Assembly: GCA_900554095.1 (NCBI GenBank) | Contig: USGC01000011.1 | Coordinates: 1 to 22,105 of the forward strand | From: an uncultured bacterium | GTDB taxonomy: Bacteria; Cyanobacteriota; Vampirovibrionia; Gastranaerophilales; Gastranaerophilaceae | Direction: 5' to 3' | DNA length: 22,105 nucleotides | Shown: piece after piece, positions 7,166-14,559 of the stretch | Layout: every line of letters starts with the position of its first letter | Numbering within the stretch: the stretch's first letter is position 1 | Made by a program: the position numbers and the translations under genes | Notes under the pieces: generated by a model | The model's input: only the letters and a program-made list of their open reading frames with translations | Told to the model about the DNA's origin: nothing | The model's database searches: none

Positions 7166-7739
7166 CGTAAAGTTTCATTTGGAAACTGATCAAGAGAATT
7201 GATTTATTCTTTTGATATGGAACCATTTCAACTTTTGAAATGTCAAGGAAATGTTCGTGCTTATAAAGTTCGCGCAAGAAATTTTCAAAATCTTTATAAG
7301 TTGCGACCATTTCTAAAGACAAAAGGCAAGCACTGAATTGACCAGGCGCACCTTTAATAAAGTTGTCATCCGCTGGGTCATAGTCGTATTTTACAGAGCG
7401 GGTCTTAATAGAATTTGCTCTTACAAGTTGCAAAACCTCTGTAAACTCTTGGGCAATAAGAGTTTCTGTATCTAAGCCTCCTTCAGAAGAAGAAAACATT
7501 TCTTTTGCAACGCCTGAGATATCATTTTTTCTCTTAGCTGCCTCTTCTAAATCAGCCAATGTACGCTGTTTGTCTGCTAAAACTGTAATTTGAGTTTTAT
7601 ATTCCTTGTTGAGCGAAATAATGTTCTGGATTACGGGAATAGTCTGCATAAGTAAGTAAATAGCGACAATTGCACCTAAAACCAAAATAAGTACAGCTAT
7701 TTTAAATTTAATTAATAATTCTTTTATATCTTCTGGCAT
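7155..7739 (-). CDS. pilO: type IV pilus inner-membrane protein PilO-like
   Basis: A 194-residue protein with the PilO layout: a short cytosolic tail, one membrane helix (about residues 13-35), a coiled coil (about 40-75), and a ferredoxin-like periplasmic domain ending in a strand-rich segment (LLSLEMVATYKDFENFLREL, ILLISFQMKLYAKK). PilO pairs with PilN in the alignment complex that links the pilus motor to the outer-membrane secretin. It lies 23 bases after the fused pilM-pilN gene in the same direction, the normal M-N-O order. A GGAGAG site is about 11 bases before the ATG. Neither pilP nor pilQ follows: the gene ends 11 bases inside the convergent radical SAM gene. The call rests on architecture and context more than on sequence signature. 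Confidence 0.75.
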   Translation of the reverse strand: MPEDIKELLIKFKIAVLILVLGAIVAIYLLMQTIPVIQNIISLNKEYKTQITVLADKQRTLADLEEAAKRKNDISGVAKEMFSSSEGGLDTETLIAQEFTEVLQLVRANSIKTRSVKYDYDPADDNFIKGAPGQFSACLLSLEMVATYKDFENFLRELYKHEHFLDISKVEMVPYQKNKSILLISFQMKLYAKK

Positions 7740-7762
7740 AATTTAATTTAACTCTCCGTATT

Positions 7763-9499
7763 CTAACTTCCAATATCAGGAACCGGCTGGTCGCCTAAAA
7801 GCCCCGCTCCGCTGCCATCAGCCTGAGCCGGCTGGGCTTCTGCCGCCGACGCTGGAGCTGCGCCTTGTGCCGCATTAGCATCAGGGTTATTCGGATCAGC
7901 AGGCGCCGGATTTGCCTGAGCCGCAGCCATATTTGTTATTTCAAACTCATATCTTGCAGACGAACCTGAAGAAACTACATCATCTATAGAACCTGACTGC
8001 ATTTCTAGTTTATGAAGCTTAAGCTGGTTTCCGGCCAATGATTCCTTTAAGTTGCGGAAAAACAGATAAACATCTTCTACCGTAGTTGATACGCCTTTAA
8101 TATTCACCTGGCCGTCGGCTTGAGTCATAAAATATGTAAGCCATAGCTTAGAAGGTACAGCTTCTCCTATTGCACTATATGTCATTAATTTGCTTCTGTT
8201 ATTTTTCATAACAGTATTAATTTCATTTTTAATATCAAAACTGCCTGATTTTGCCTGAGCAGTTTCAAGGTCTTTAATCTGCTTGTCTACCTGTTGGATA
8301 CTTGCATTTAATTCATCCAACTGCGCCTGCTGCTTAGTCTGTGTCATCGGCATAAGCAGGTATAAAGCCAAAGGAATTGCCGCAATTGCAGCAGCCCCGG
8401 CTATTGCGATATTTCTACCCGCAGTCGGTGTTAATTCAAAGTCTTTATCTCCAACTCTAAATCTTACGGTTTCTTCAGTAGAAATAGTTTCCCCCGCAGA
8501 TGCGGACATAAAATCAAAGGTTATAGGATAGTCAGATATTTTAGAAACACCGGCACCTATAGCCTGCAAAGATACTTTTATAACGTTATCCGGCAGTACA
8601 TCCAGGCTTGCCGGTAAAAATTCTTGTTTTTTGAAGTGGTTATTTTCAAGATAAGAAACAGTACATTCAACCTTGAGCTGTTTAGCTAAAATTTCTGCAC
8701 TAACTGCGTCAGTATCAGATATTACCATAAGATAATTCGCCGGATAGCTCATTAGAGTAATTTGCGCTGATGAGTTAATGGCGTTATAAATTTCATCACC
8801 TTCATAAGACTTGATAGGAATAGGTTCTTCGTAATAATCGACAATATTTTTGCCAACCATTGAAACCAATGTATAACCGCTTGAATTTACGGTCAAAAGG
8901 TTCCAAGTAATGCCATCTTTCATCTGTTCAGACGCAAGCCCTGTATAATCCAAAGCTCTAAGTGTTGAAGCCAGCGACATTTGAACGCTTACAAGGTTTG
9001 CGCCCAATTCCGCAAGAGCCATTTTTACATTATCAATTACAAGCTGCTGCATTGCTGAATATATAAGCTTACGCATCTCACCAGAAGAATTTCCTGACGC
9101 ATCCATCCAGCTTACAACAGGGTCATGGCGTTTAAAAATATAAGATTGTTCAACTTCGTTTGATATGCCGCCTGTTATAGCTTCATCACCAATAAACAAT
9201 GGTAATTCAATTGTACCAAACAATACCATTGGCAAGTTAAGTATGACATTTGCTTTAGGACTTATGTTAAGCTCCTCAAACAATCCGGCAACAGCCGTTT
9301 TGAATTCTTCTATGTTAGAAATTTCTCTCAAAGAATCATTGTATGTCAAGGGTTTAACAGCATAGCTTTTGACCATATGATTGTTAGGATCAATTTGTAT
9401 CATTTCAACACCCAGCCCGGGTGTTACTGAAATACAAACACTCGGACGGCTGCCAAGGTTTAACTTTGAAAGTAATTCACTAATAATGTTTTCGCTCAT
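7763..9499 (-). CDS. fused PilM-PilN type IV pilus assembly protein
   Basis: A 578-residue protein that combines two proteins usually encoded separately. Residues about 15-330 form an actin-like PilM/FtsA-type domain (SVCISVTPGLGVEMIQID, then a regulatory-domain pattern through EVEQSYIFKRHDPVVSWMDA). Residues 363-383 are a single membrane helix, about 385-420 a coiled coil, and about 430-525 a PilN-like periplasmic ferredoxin fold (SKLWLTYFMTQADGQVNIKG, VEDVYLFFRNLKES). A 50-residue alanine/proline-rich tail ends the protein. Normally PilM binds the cytosolic N-terminal peptide of PilN; fusion fixes that contact. pilO follows. The frame is continuous, with no stop or frameshift where the domains join. 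The ATG at 9499 has no strong ribosome site; a promoter lies about 50-80 bases upstream. Confidence 0.8.
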   Translation of the reverse strand: MSENIISELLSKLNLGSRPSVCISVTPGLGVEMIQIDPNNHMVKSYAVKPLTYNDSLREISNIEEFKTAVAGLFEELNISPKANVILNLPMVLFGTIELPLFIGDEAITGGISNEVEQSYIFKRHDPVVSWMDASGNSSGEMRKLIYSAMQQLVIDNVKMALAELGANLVSVQMSLASTLRALDYTGLASEQMKDGITWNLLTVNSSGYTLVSMVGKNIVDYYEEPIPIKSYEGDEIYNAINSSAQITLMSYPANYLMVISDTDAVSAEILAKQLKVECTVSYLENNHFKKQEFLPASLDVLPDNVIKVSLQAIGAGVSKISDYPITFDFMSASAGETISTEETVRFRVGDKDFELTPTAGRNIAIAGAAAIAAIPLALYLLMPMTQTKQQAQLDELNASIQQVDKQIKDLETAQAKSGSFDIKNEINTVMKNNRSKLMTYSAIGEAVPSKLWLTYFMTQADGQVNIKGVSTTVEDVYLFFRNLKESLAGNQLKLHKLEMQSGSIDDVVSSGSSARYEFEITNMAAAQANPAPADPNNPDANAAQGAAPASAAEAQPAQADGSGAGLLGDQPVPDIGS

Positions 9500-9547
9500 A
9501 ATAATTAATTTAAATTTCTTTTTTCTACGTACTCAATTCTTATTTTT

Positions 9548-9577
9548 ATTATACAATATATTTTATAAACATTGCAA
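9548..9577 (-). promoter_or_regulatory. promoter for pilMN-pilO
   Basis: On the minus strand TTGCAA (9577-9572) and a perfect TATAAT (9553-9548) are 18 bases apart. Transcription would start near 9541, giving a leader of about 40 bases. The site lies in the 115-base divergent gap with nadA, which is otherwise AT-rich. Confidence 0.5.
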
Positions 9578-9614
9578 ATTTAACATAAATTTACACTAAA
9601 TGGAGGATAACCCT

Positions 9615-10538
9615 TTGAAAAATGAGCTTATAAGCAGGATTAAAGAGCTGAAAGAGAAAAAGAATGCAGTTATTTTGGCGCACTGCTATCAAAATATAGA
9701 AATTGATGAAGTTGCAGATTTTGTTGGAGACTCGCTTTACTTGAGCCAGATGGCGGCAAAAACAGATGCTGATATAATTGTTTTTGCCGGTGTATATTTT
9801 ATGGCGCAGACGGCCAAAATTCTTTGTCCTGATAAAAAAGTCCTTCTGCCTCGCCTGGAATCCGGATGCCTTATGGCTGATATGGTTAATTTGCAACAGC
9901 TTAGAGAGTTTAAAAATAAAAATCCAGACATTGCGACGGTTTGTTACATTAATTCAACAGCAGAGGTCAAATCCGAGTGCGATATTTGTTGTACAAGTTC
10001 AAATGCAATCAAAATTGTCGACAGCTTGAAAGCAGAAAAAGTTCTTTTTCTTCCAGACACCTACCTTGGCAAGTGGGTTGAGCAAAATCTCGAAAATACA
10101 GAAGTTATAACTTATCCGGGATATTGCCCTACTCATTTGAGAATAAGACCCGAAGACATTATTGAAGCCAGAAAAAAATACCCTTCAGCAAAAGTTCTCG
10201 CGCACCCCGAATGCCACAAAGAAGTAACAAAACTTGCTGATTTTGTCGGCTCAACTACCGGTATCATAAATTTTGCAATGAAAAGTGATGCAAAAACTTT
10301 CATTATCGCAACCGAAAAAGGCGTTGTTGACAGGCTTAAACGGGATTATCCAGAAAAAGAATTCATTTTAATAAAAGACAACATAATTTGTCCAAATATG
10401 AAATGGCACACTTTAGAAGATATTTACAATGCACTGGAAAACGAACAGCACGAAATTGATGTCGATAAAGAAATTGCTCAAAAAGCTCTCAGATGTATTG
10501 ACAGAATGCTTGAAGTTTCTAAAAACGGAGCAAAATAG
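9615..10538 (+). CDS. nadA: quinolinate synthase
   Basis: Condenses iminoaspartate with dihydroxyacetone phosphate to quinolinate in de novo NAD synthesis, using a [4Fe-4S] cluster. Family motifs are clear: AVILAHCYQ near the start, FVGDSLYLSQMAA, LPRLESGCLMADMV (cluster cysteine), YPGYCPTHLRI (cluster cysteine), HPECHKEV, and NIICPNMKWHTLEDIY (cluster cysteine). The usual AHNYQ reads AHCYQ, a small variation. I place the start at TTG 9615 because a strong GGAGGA lies 8 bases upstream; the ATG at 9600 contains that ribosome site within its own codons and has none before it. rlmB begins directly after the stop. No nadB or nadC is in the window. Confidence 0.93.
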   Translation: MKNELISRIKELKEKKNAVILAHCYQNIEIDEVADFVGDSLYLSQMAAKTDADIIVFAGVYFMAQTAKILCPDKKVLLPRLESGCLMADMVNLQQLREFKNKNPDIATVCYINSTAEVKSECDICCTSSNAIKIVDSLKAEKVLFLPDTYLGKWVEQNLENTEVITYPGYCPTHLRIRPEDIIEARKKYPSAKVLAHPECHKEVTKLADFVGSTTGIINFAMKSDAKTFIIATEKGVVDRLKRDYPEKEFILIKDNIICPNMKWHTLEDIYNALENEQHEIDVDKEIAQKALRCIDRMLEVSKNGAK

Positions 10539-11291
10539 ATGGATGATATAATTTTCGGCAAAAATTCCGTAACAGAAGCACTTTTAAGCGGAAAACGCGA
10601 AATTAACAAAATTTTAATTTCTAAAAACATTCACAATGATTCTAAAATCGACAGAATTAAAGAATTGGCGGTTGAAAAAGGAATTGTTTTCCAATTTTGT
10701 ACAAAAGAAAAATTTTCTCAGTACGCTGAATTTAACCATCAAGGCGTAATAGCTTTTGTGTCGCCAATAAAGTATGCTGATTTGGACGAATTTTTAGACA
10801 AACCGCACACAAACTCATCGCTGGTAATTTTAGACGGAATTGAAGATCCGCACAACTTTGGAGCAATCATACGTTCATGTGTCTGCGCCGGAGTCGATGC
10901 TATTATTATACCTTCAAGACGGAACGCTCAGGTAAATTCAGTTGTCGAAAAAACAAGCGCCGGTGCGGTTAATCACATTCCTATTATAAAAGTAAACAGC
11001 CTGGCTAACGCAGTACAAAAATTAAAAACATCAGACTGGTGGATAATTGCCACCGACGCTTCTGCAAAAGATAATTATTATAATATAAGTTACACTGATA
11101 TGAACTTCGCGCTAATCATGGGAGCAGAACACGCAGGAGTTTCAAAATCATTGTTAAAGTTGTCCGATTTCACAGTGAAAATCCCCATGGAAAACGACTT
11201 CAACTCGCTTAACGTTTCAAACGCGGCGTGCGTTATTATTTTCGAAGCGCTTCGACAAAAAACACTCGCAAAAGTTAAGCAAAGTAAATAA
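10539..11291 (+). CDS. rlmB: TrmH/SpoU-family 23S rRNA 2'-O-ribose methyltransferase (RlmB-like)
   Basis: A 250-residue SPOUT methyltransferase. The N-terminal substrate-binding domain (about 1-75, starting IIFGKNSVTEALLSG) precedes the trefoil-knot catalytic domain. Its motif 1 is DGIEDPHNFGAIIRS (99-113, with N106 and R112), motif 2 is IMGAEHAGVS (193-202), and motif 3 is MENDFNSLNVSNAACVIIFE (217-236, with N225). The family methylates the ribose of a guanosine in 23S rRNA (G2251 in Escherichia coli); the exact target here is inferred. The ATG abuts the nadA stop with GGAG eight bases upstream in the nadA tail, so the two are probably one transcript and coupled. Confidence 0.92.
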   Translation: MDDIIFGKNSVTEALLSGKREINKILISKNIHNDSKIDRIKELAVEKGIVFQFCTKEKFSQYAEFNHQGVIAFVSPIKYADLDEFLDKPHTNSSLVILDGIEDPHNFGAIIRSCVCAGVDAIIIPSRRNAQVNSVVEKTSAGAVNHIPIIKVNSLANAVQKLKTSDWWIIATDASAKDNYYNISYTDMNFALIMGAEHAGVSKSLLKLSDFTVKIPMENDFNSLNVSNAACVIIFEALRQKTLAKVKQSK

Positions 11292-11314
11292 CTGGTTTTA
11301 TTTCAAAAACGTAT

Positions 11315-11320
11315 TATAAT
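11315..11320 (+). promoter_or_regulatory. -10 box for the sigma factor gene
   Basis: A perfect TATAAT in the 58-base gap between rlmB and rpoD. The matching -35 position (CTGGTT, 11292-11297) is poor. Transcription would begin near 11327, about 23 bases before the ATG at 11350. Confidence 0.45.
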
Positions 11321-11349
11321 AAAATTGAAAATGGAGAGTTTTATAGTCT

Positions 11350-12354
11350 ATGAGAAAAGAAATTGAAAAATTAGGTATAATTACAGAAGAAATTTCAGAC
11401 GAAAACGTTGATTTTTCGCAGGTTGAACCCGTGGAAGACGACGGAGAAGACGTGCTTCACTCAGTTGAAGACCCAAAAGTCCAAGAAAGTTTATCTTCAG
11501 TAAATTCCGATGACAGTGTTAAGATTTATCTTCAGCAAATCGGAAAAATCCCGCTTCTTTCAGCAGACCAAGAGCTTGAATTGGCTAAAAAGATTTATGA
11601 AACTCAAGACGAATTTTCTAAAAACGTACTAGTTAATGCGAACTTAAGACTTGTCGTAAGCATTGCTAAAAAATATATCGGCCGCGGACTTTCGTTTTTG
11701 GATCTTATCCAGGAAGGAAATATGGGCTTGATGAAAGCTGCCGGGCGTTTTGATTACACAAAAGGATACAAATTTTCAACATATGCAACATGGTGGATAC
11801 AGCAGTCAATTACGCGCGCTATCGCCGACAAAGCAAGAATTATAAGACTTCCTATTCATATGATTGAGTCGCTTGGAAAAATTCGTCGTGCAACAATTGA
11901 TTTGACCTCCGAGCTTGGCCGCACACCGACAAAACAAGAAATTGCCTACCGCTTAAATGTTTCTGTAAATAAGCTTACATCAATCGTGAAATCAGCACAG
12001 GCAACGATTTCAATGGAAACTCCGGCAAGCAGTTCTGAAGACAGTTCAAAAATAGCAGATTTTATTGTTGACGACTCTACAATTACGCCGGACAGCAGGG
12101 TCTCTCAGGAAAACCTTTTTGAAGACATAAGAAAAATGTTAAATCAATTGAGCCCCAAAGAACGTGATGTGCTGATTTTGCGCTACGGCCTTGACAACAG
12201 CGGCGCTAAAAAGACGCTTGATGAAATAGGTTCGCAATACGGGGTTTCTCGAGAACGCATCAGACAAATCGAAAACCGCGCTATCGCTAAATTGAAAAAA
12301 CTCTGCAAAAACAAACACCTCACAGTAGGTCTGAAAAACTACTTCGGTGAATGA
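11350..12354 (+). CDS. rpoD: primary-type RNA polymerase sigma factor (RpoD/SigA)
   Basis: A 334-residue group 1/2 sigma-70 factor. An acidic N-terminal stretch (residues 10-55) replaces a full region 1.1. Region 1.2 starts at SVKIYLQQIGKIPLLS (56-71). Region 2 holds NLRLVVSIAKKYIGRGL, LDLIQEGNMGLMKAAGRFDY and FSTYATWWIQQSITRAI (98-158). Region 3 is about 165-240. Region 4 has the DNA-binding helix-turn-helix TLDEIGSQYGVSRERIRQIE (289-308), which contacts the -35 box. There is no long non-conserved insertion, as in cyanobacterial and Gram-positive SigA. The TATAAT boxes throughout the window fit such a factor. GGAGAG lies about 13 bases before the ATG, rather far. Whether this is the single essential sigma or a close group 2 paralogue cannot be told from one window. 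Confidence 0.9.
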   Translation: MRKEIEKLGIITEEISDENVDFSQVEPVEDDGEDVLHSVEDPKVQESLSSVNSDDSVKIYLQQIGKIPLLSADQELELAKKIYETQDEFSKNVLVNANLRLVVSIAKKYIGRGLSFLDLIQEGNMGLMKAAGRFDYTKGYKFSTYATWWIQQSITRAIADKARIIRLPIHMIESLGKIRRATIDLTSELGRTPTKQEIAYRLNVSVNKLTSIVKSAQATISMETPASSSEDSSKIADFIVDDSTITPDSRVSQENLFEDIRKMLNQLSPKERDVLILRYGLDNSGAKKTLDEIGSQYGVSRERIRQIENRAIAKLKKLCKNKHLTVGLKNYFGE

Positions 12355-12458
12355 TATATTTGTTTTTAGCACAGCATTAAGCCGCGCGCTTTTTTAATTT
12401 ATCAATATGTTTTGTTATGATTTAGTGTAAGTTGCTATATATGTGCTTTTATATGCTC

Positions 12459-12487
12459 TTGATTTTGCGTCGTGTTTGTATTCTAAT
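12459..12487 (+). promoter_or_regulatory. promoter for ispH-rpsA
   Basis: TTGATT (12459-12464) and TCTAAT (12482-12487) with 17-base spacing; transcription would start near 12494. The rest of the 187-base gap after rpoD (12355-12541) holds only a weak hairpin with a T-run (AAGC, then GCTT and T's, about 12379-12397), which may be the rpoD terminator. Confidence 0.4.
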
Positions 12488-12541
12488 AAAAATACAGCAA
12501 AAGTAATTTTGCGAGTCCAAAAGAAAGAAGACAATTTTAAA

Positions 12542-13423
12542 TTGCCGAAAAAGATAAATTTAGCCAAACATGCAGGTTTTTGCTACGGTGTAAAAAGAGC
12601 CGTCGAAACTGCTAAAAAGTTAAAAGCTGAAAACCCTGATAAAAATGTTTTTGTTTTAGGCGAGCTTATTCATAATACTCACGTCATACATGAGCTTGAA
12701 AAACTCGGAATTAAAACTCTAACAGAAATACCCCACTCAGGCGACGGTATATGCGTGATTAGAAGCCATGGCGAGACCCCGGAAGTCATTGAAAATATAA
12801 AAAAAGCAGGCTTTACAGTCGTAGATTTGACATGCCCTGATGTAAAAAAAGTTCAGCAAAAAGCAATAGAGTTGGCTAAGGAGGAGTATTTCGTGGTAAT
12901 AGTCGGGAAATCGGAGCACCCGGAAGTTAAAGCTATAAAAGCCAACGCTCAGCTATGGAGCAAAAACGTTGTTGTTGCAGCATCAACTGCACAGCTTTTG
13001 CCGTTTGAAAAAGAAATTAAAGCGCACCGCCGTGTTGGCGTTGTTGTGCAGACAACTCAGCGTATTACAACGCTTAATTCAATTGTTGAATACCTTACAT
13101 CCATTGCAAAAGAGCTTCATATCGCAAACACCATTTGTGCAAGCACTGCAATGCGCCAAACCGAAGCGCGCGAACTTGCTAAAAAAAGCGATTTGATGGT
13201 GGTCGTCGGTTCTAAAAAAAGCGCCAATACAACACATTTAGCCGAAATTCTTAAAGACATAACCCAAACTATTCATATAGAAAATGATGCGGAATTAAAT
13301 GATTACGTTGATTTAATAAAAAATTCAGCACGTATTTCAATTACAGCAGGCGCTTCAACGCCTCAGGATATCATAAAAAAAGTAGAAGAAAAAATTTTAA
13401 ATATAGAAAGGGAAAATAACTAA
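12542..13423 (+). CDS. ispH: 4-hydroxy-3-methylbut-2-enyl diphosphate reductase
   Basis: Last step of the MEP isoprenoid pathway: makes isopentenyl and dimethylallyl diphosphate with a [4Fe-4S] cluster. The three cluster cysteines are in KHAGFCYGVKRA, DLTCPDVKKVQ and NTICASTAMRQTEA. Substrate residues are seen in HNTHVIHEL, GKSEHPEVKA, TTQRITTLN, KKSANTTHLAEI and ITAGASTPQDII. The GxxGQ-like stretch usual after HPEV is altered to AIKANAQ. From TTG 12542 the protein has 293 residues, the usual short-form length, and homology begins at once. The frame is open back to a GTG at 12443, but that 33-residue extension is unlike the family and lies across a promoter; TTG 12509 is another option. The stop TAA shares one base with the rpsA ATG. 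Confidence 0.92.
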   Translation: MPKKINLAKHAGFCYGVKRAVETAKKLKAENPDKNVFVLGELIHNTHVIHELEKLGIKTLTEIPHSGDGICVIRSHGETPEVIENIKKAGFTVVDLTCPDVKKVQQKAIELAKEEYFVVIVGKSEHPEVKAIKANAQLWSKNVVVAASTAQLLPFEKEIKAHRRVGVVVQTTQRITTLNSIVEYLTSIAKELHIANTICASTAMRQTEARELAKKSDLMVVVGSKKSANTTHLAEILKDITQTIHIENDAELNDYVDLIKNSARISITAGASTPQDIIKKVEEKILNIERENN

Positions 13424-14499
13424 TGACAGCAACAATCGAAAAAACAAACTTAGATGAATTCGAAAGATTACTTGAAGAATCATTTTCAAAAACAAATGCA
13501 GTAGCAGATATCGTAGAAGGTACTGTAATTAAAAAAGAACAAGACGGATACTTAGTAAGCGTACGCGGAGCAAAAACTGAGGCAGTCCTTCCTTTAAAAG
13601 AAATCTCAACAGCAGAAGGCGCTGAAACCGTTGATGTGGGCGACGTTAAAGAATTTTATGTTTTAAAAGAAGAAAACGATGACGAAGGTATGGTTCTTTC
13701 ATTGAAACGCCTCGCATTCGCGCAAGCATGGGCACAGTTGAATGATGCAAAAATCCAAGGTGATACTATCCTTGCAAAAGTTGTTTCAATTGTAAAAGGC
13801 GGCGTTTTGGTTGACGTGGCTGATTTGAAAGGCTTTATCCCATCATCACAACTTAGAACAGGCACACCTTTTGACGGACTTATCGATACTAAAGTTGAAG
13901 TGAAAGTTCTTGAAGCTGATCCTAAGAAAAATAAACTTATTCTTTCCCAGCGCCAAGCAGTAGCAGAACAACGCGACCAGGTTGTTGATAACATTCTTTC
14001 AACACTTGAAGAAGACATGGTTGTAAAAGGTGAAGTTGTAAGAATTGCTGATTTTGGTGCATTTGTTGATATCAACGGAATTGACGGACTTCTTCCGATT
14101 TCAGAAATTTCTTGGCAAAGAATTAAACACCCGTCAGACGTAATTTCACTTGGCGAAACAATTGAAGTTAAAATTATTAAAATTGATAATGAATTAAAAA
14201 GAATTTCATTGTCATTAAAGAGAATGGGCGAAGATCCGTGGCAGCAAATCGAAGGACAATTTGAAGAGGGCCAAATAATCACAGGTACAGTAAATAAAGT
14301 AACCGGATTTGGCGCATTCATCAACATCTTCCCGGGAGTAGAGGCTTTATTGCCGGTGTCAGAAATGGCAGAAGAAAATGTCAATCCGTTCAATAAATTC
14401 AAAGTTGGCGACAGCGTGGAAGTTTTAATTAAGAAATTCACCCCGCAAGAACACAGAATAGCATTGAGCGTAAAAGATGTAAACAAAGACGAAGAATAG
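13423..14499 (+). CDS. rpsA: ribosomal protein S1 with four S1 domains
   Basis: A 358-residue RNA-binding protein with four S1 (OB-fold) repeats at about 27-95, 113-178, 197-265 and 282-352. The last two are the best, with GEVVRIADFGAFVDINGIDG and GTVNKVTGFGAFINIFPGVE, each followed by a LxPxSE segment. S1 helps the 30S subunit bind mRNAs, especially those with poor Shine-Dalgarno sites. The Escherichia coli protein has six repeats; four is usual in Firmicutes and close to the three of cyanobacteria. The ATG overlaps the ispH stop by one base (TAATG), after an AAAGGG site, so translation is probably coupled. The antisense strand of this gene is open for over 800 bases, which is a codon-usage effect and not a gene. 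Confidence 0.9.
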   Translation: MTATIEKTNLDEFERLLEESFSKTNAVADIVEGTVIKKEQDGYLVSVRGAKTEAVLPLKEISTAEGAETVDVGDVKEFYVLKEENDDEGMVLSLKRLAFAQAWAQLNDAKIQGDTILAKVVSIVKGGVLVDVADLKGFIPSSQLRTGTPFDGLIDTKVEVKVLEADPKKNKLILSQRQAVAEQRDQVVDNILSTLEEDMVVKGEVVRIADFGAFVDINGIDGLLPISEISWQRIKHPSDVISLGETIEVKIIKIDNELKRISLSLKRMGEDPWQQIEGQFEEGQIITGTVNKVTGFGAFINIFPGVEALLPVSEMAEENVNPFNKFKVGDSVEVLIKKFTPQEHRIALSVKDVNKDEE

Positions 14500-14520
14500 T
14501 AAAAATGTAAGAAATGAGGC

Positions 14521-14542
14521 GTGCGCAGCAATTGCTGCGCAC
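14521..14542. repeat. perfect 22-base palindrome between convergent genes
   Basis: Arms of nine bases (GTGCGCAGC / GCTGCGCAC) around an AATT centre, perfect and GC-rich in an AT-rich setting. It lies 21 bases after the rpsA stop and 17 bases beyond the corrected stop of the convergent unknown gene. There is no T-run next to it on either strand, so it is not a classical intrinsic terminator; it could still act as a mutual 3'-end hairpin that stabilises both mRNAs. Confidence 0.7.
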
Positions 14543-14559
14543 TGTAGAACAAATCTTCT

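Noticed and set aside
8283..9365. Plus-strand open frames inside pilMN
   Set aside because: Short, without ribosome sites and antisense to well-supported coding sequence.
9600..9614. ATG 9600 as nadA start
   Set aside because: The strong GGAGGA ribosome site lies inside these codons, so it serves the TTG at 9615.
12443..12541. GTG start giving IspH a 33-residue N-terminal extension
   Set aside because: IspH homology begins at KINLAKHAGFC, the extension is unlike the family, and a plausible promoter lies within it; kept as a less likely alternative.
13656..14499. Minus-strand open frame of over 800 bases antisense to rpsA
   Set aside because: It exists because rpsA codon use avoids codons that read as stops in that antisense frame; it is entered only through the apparent frameshift at 14616, and its residues (Ser/Phe/Thr-rich) look like antisense of S1.
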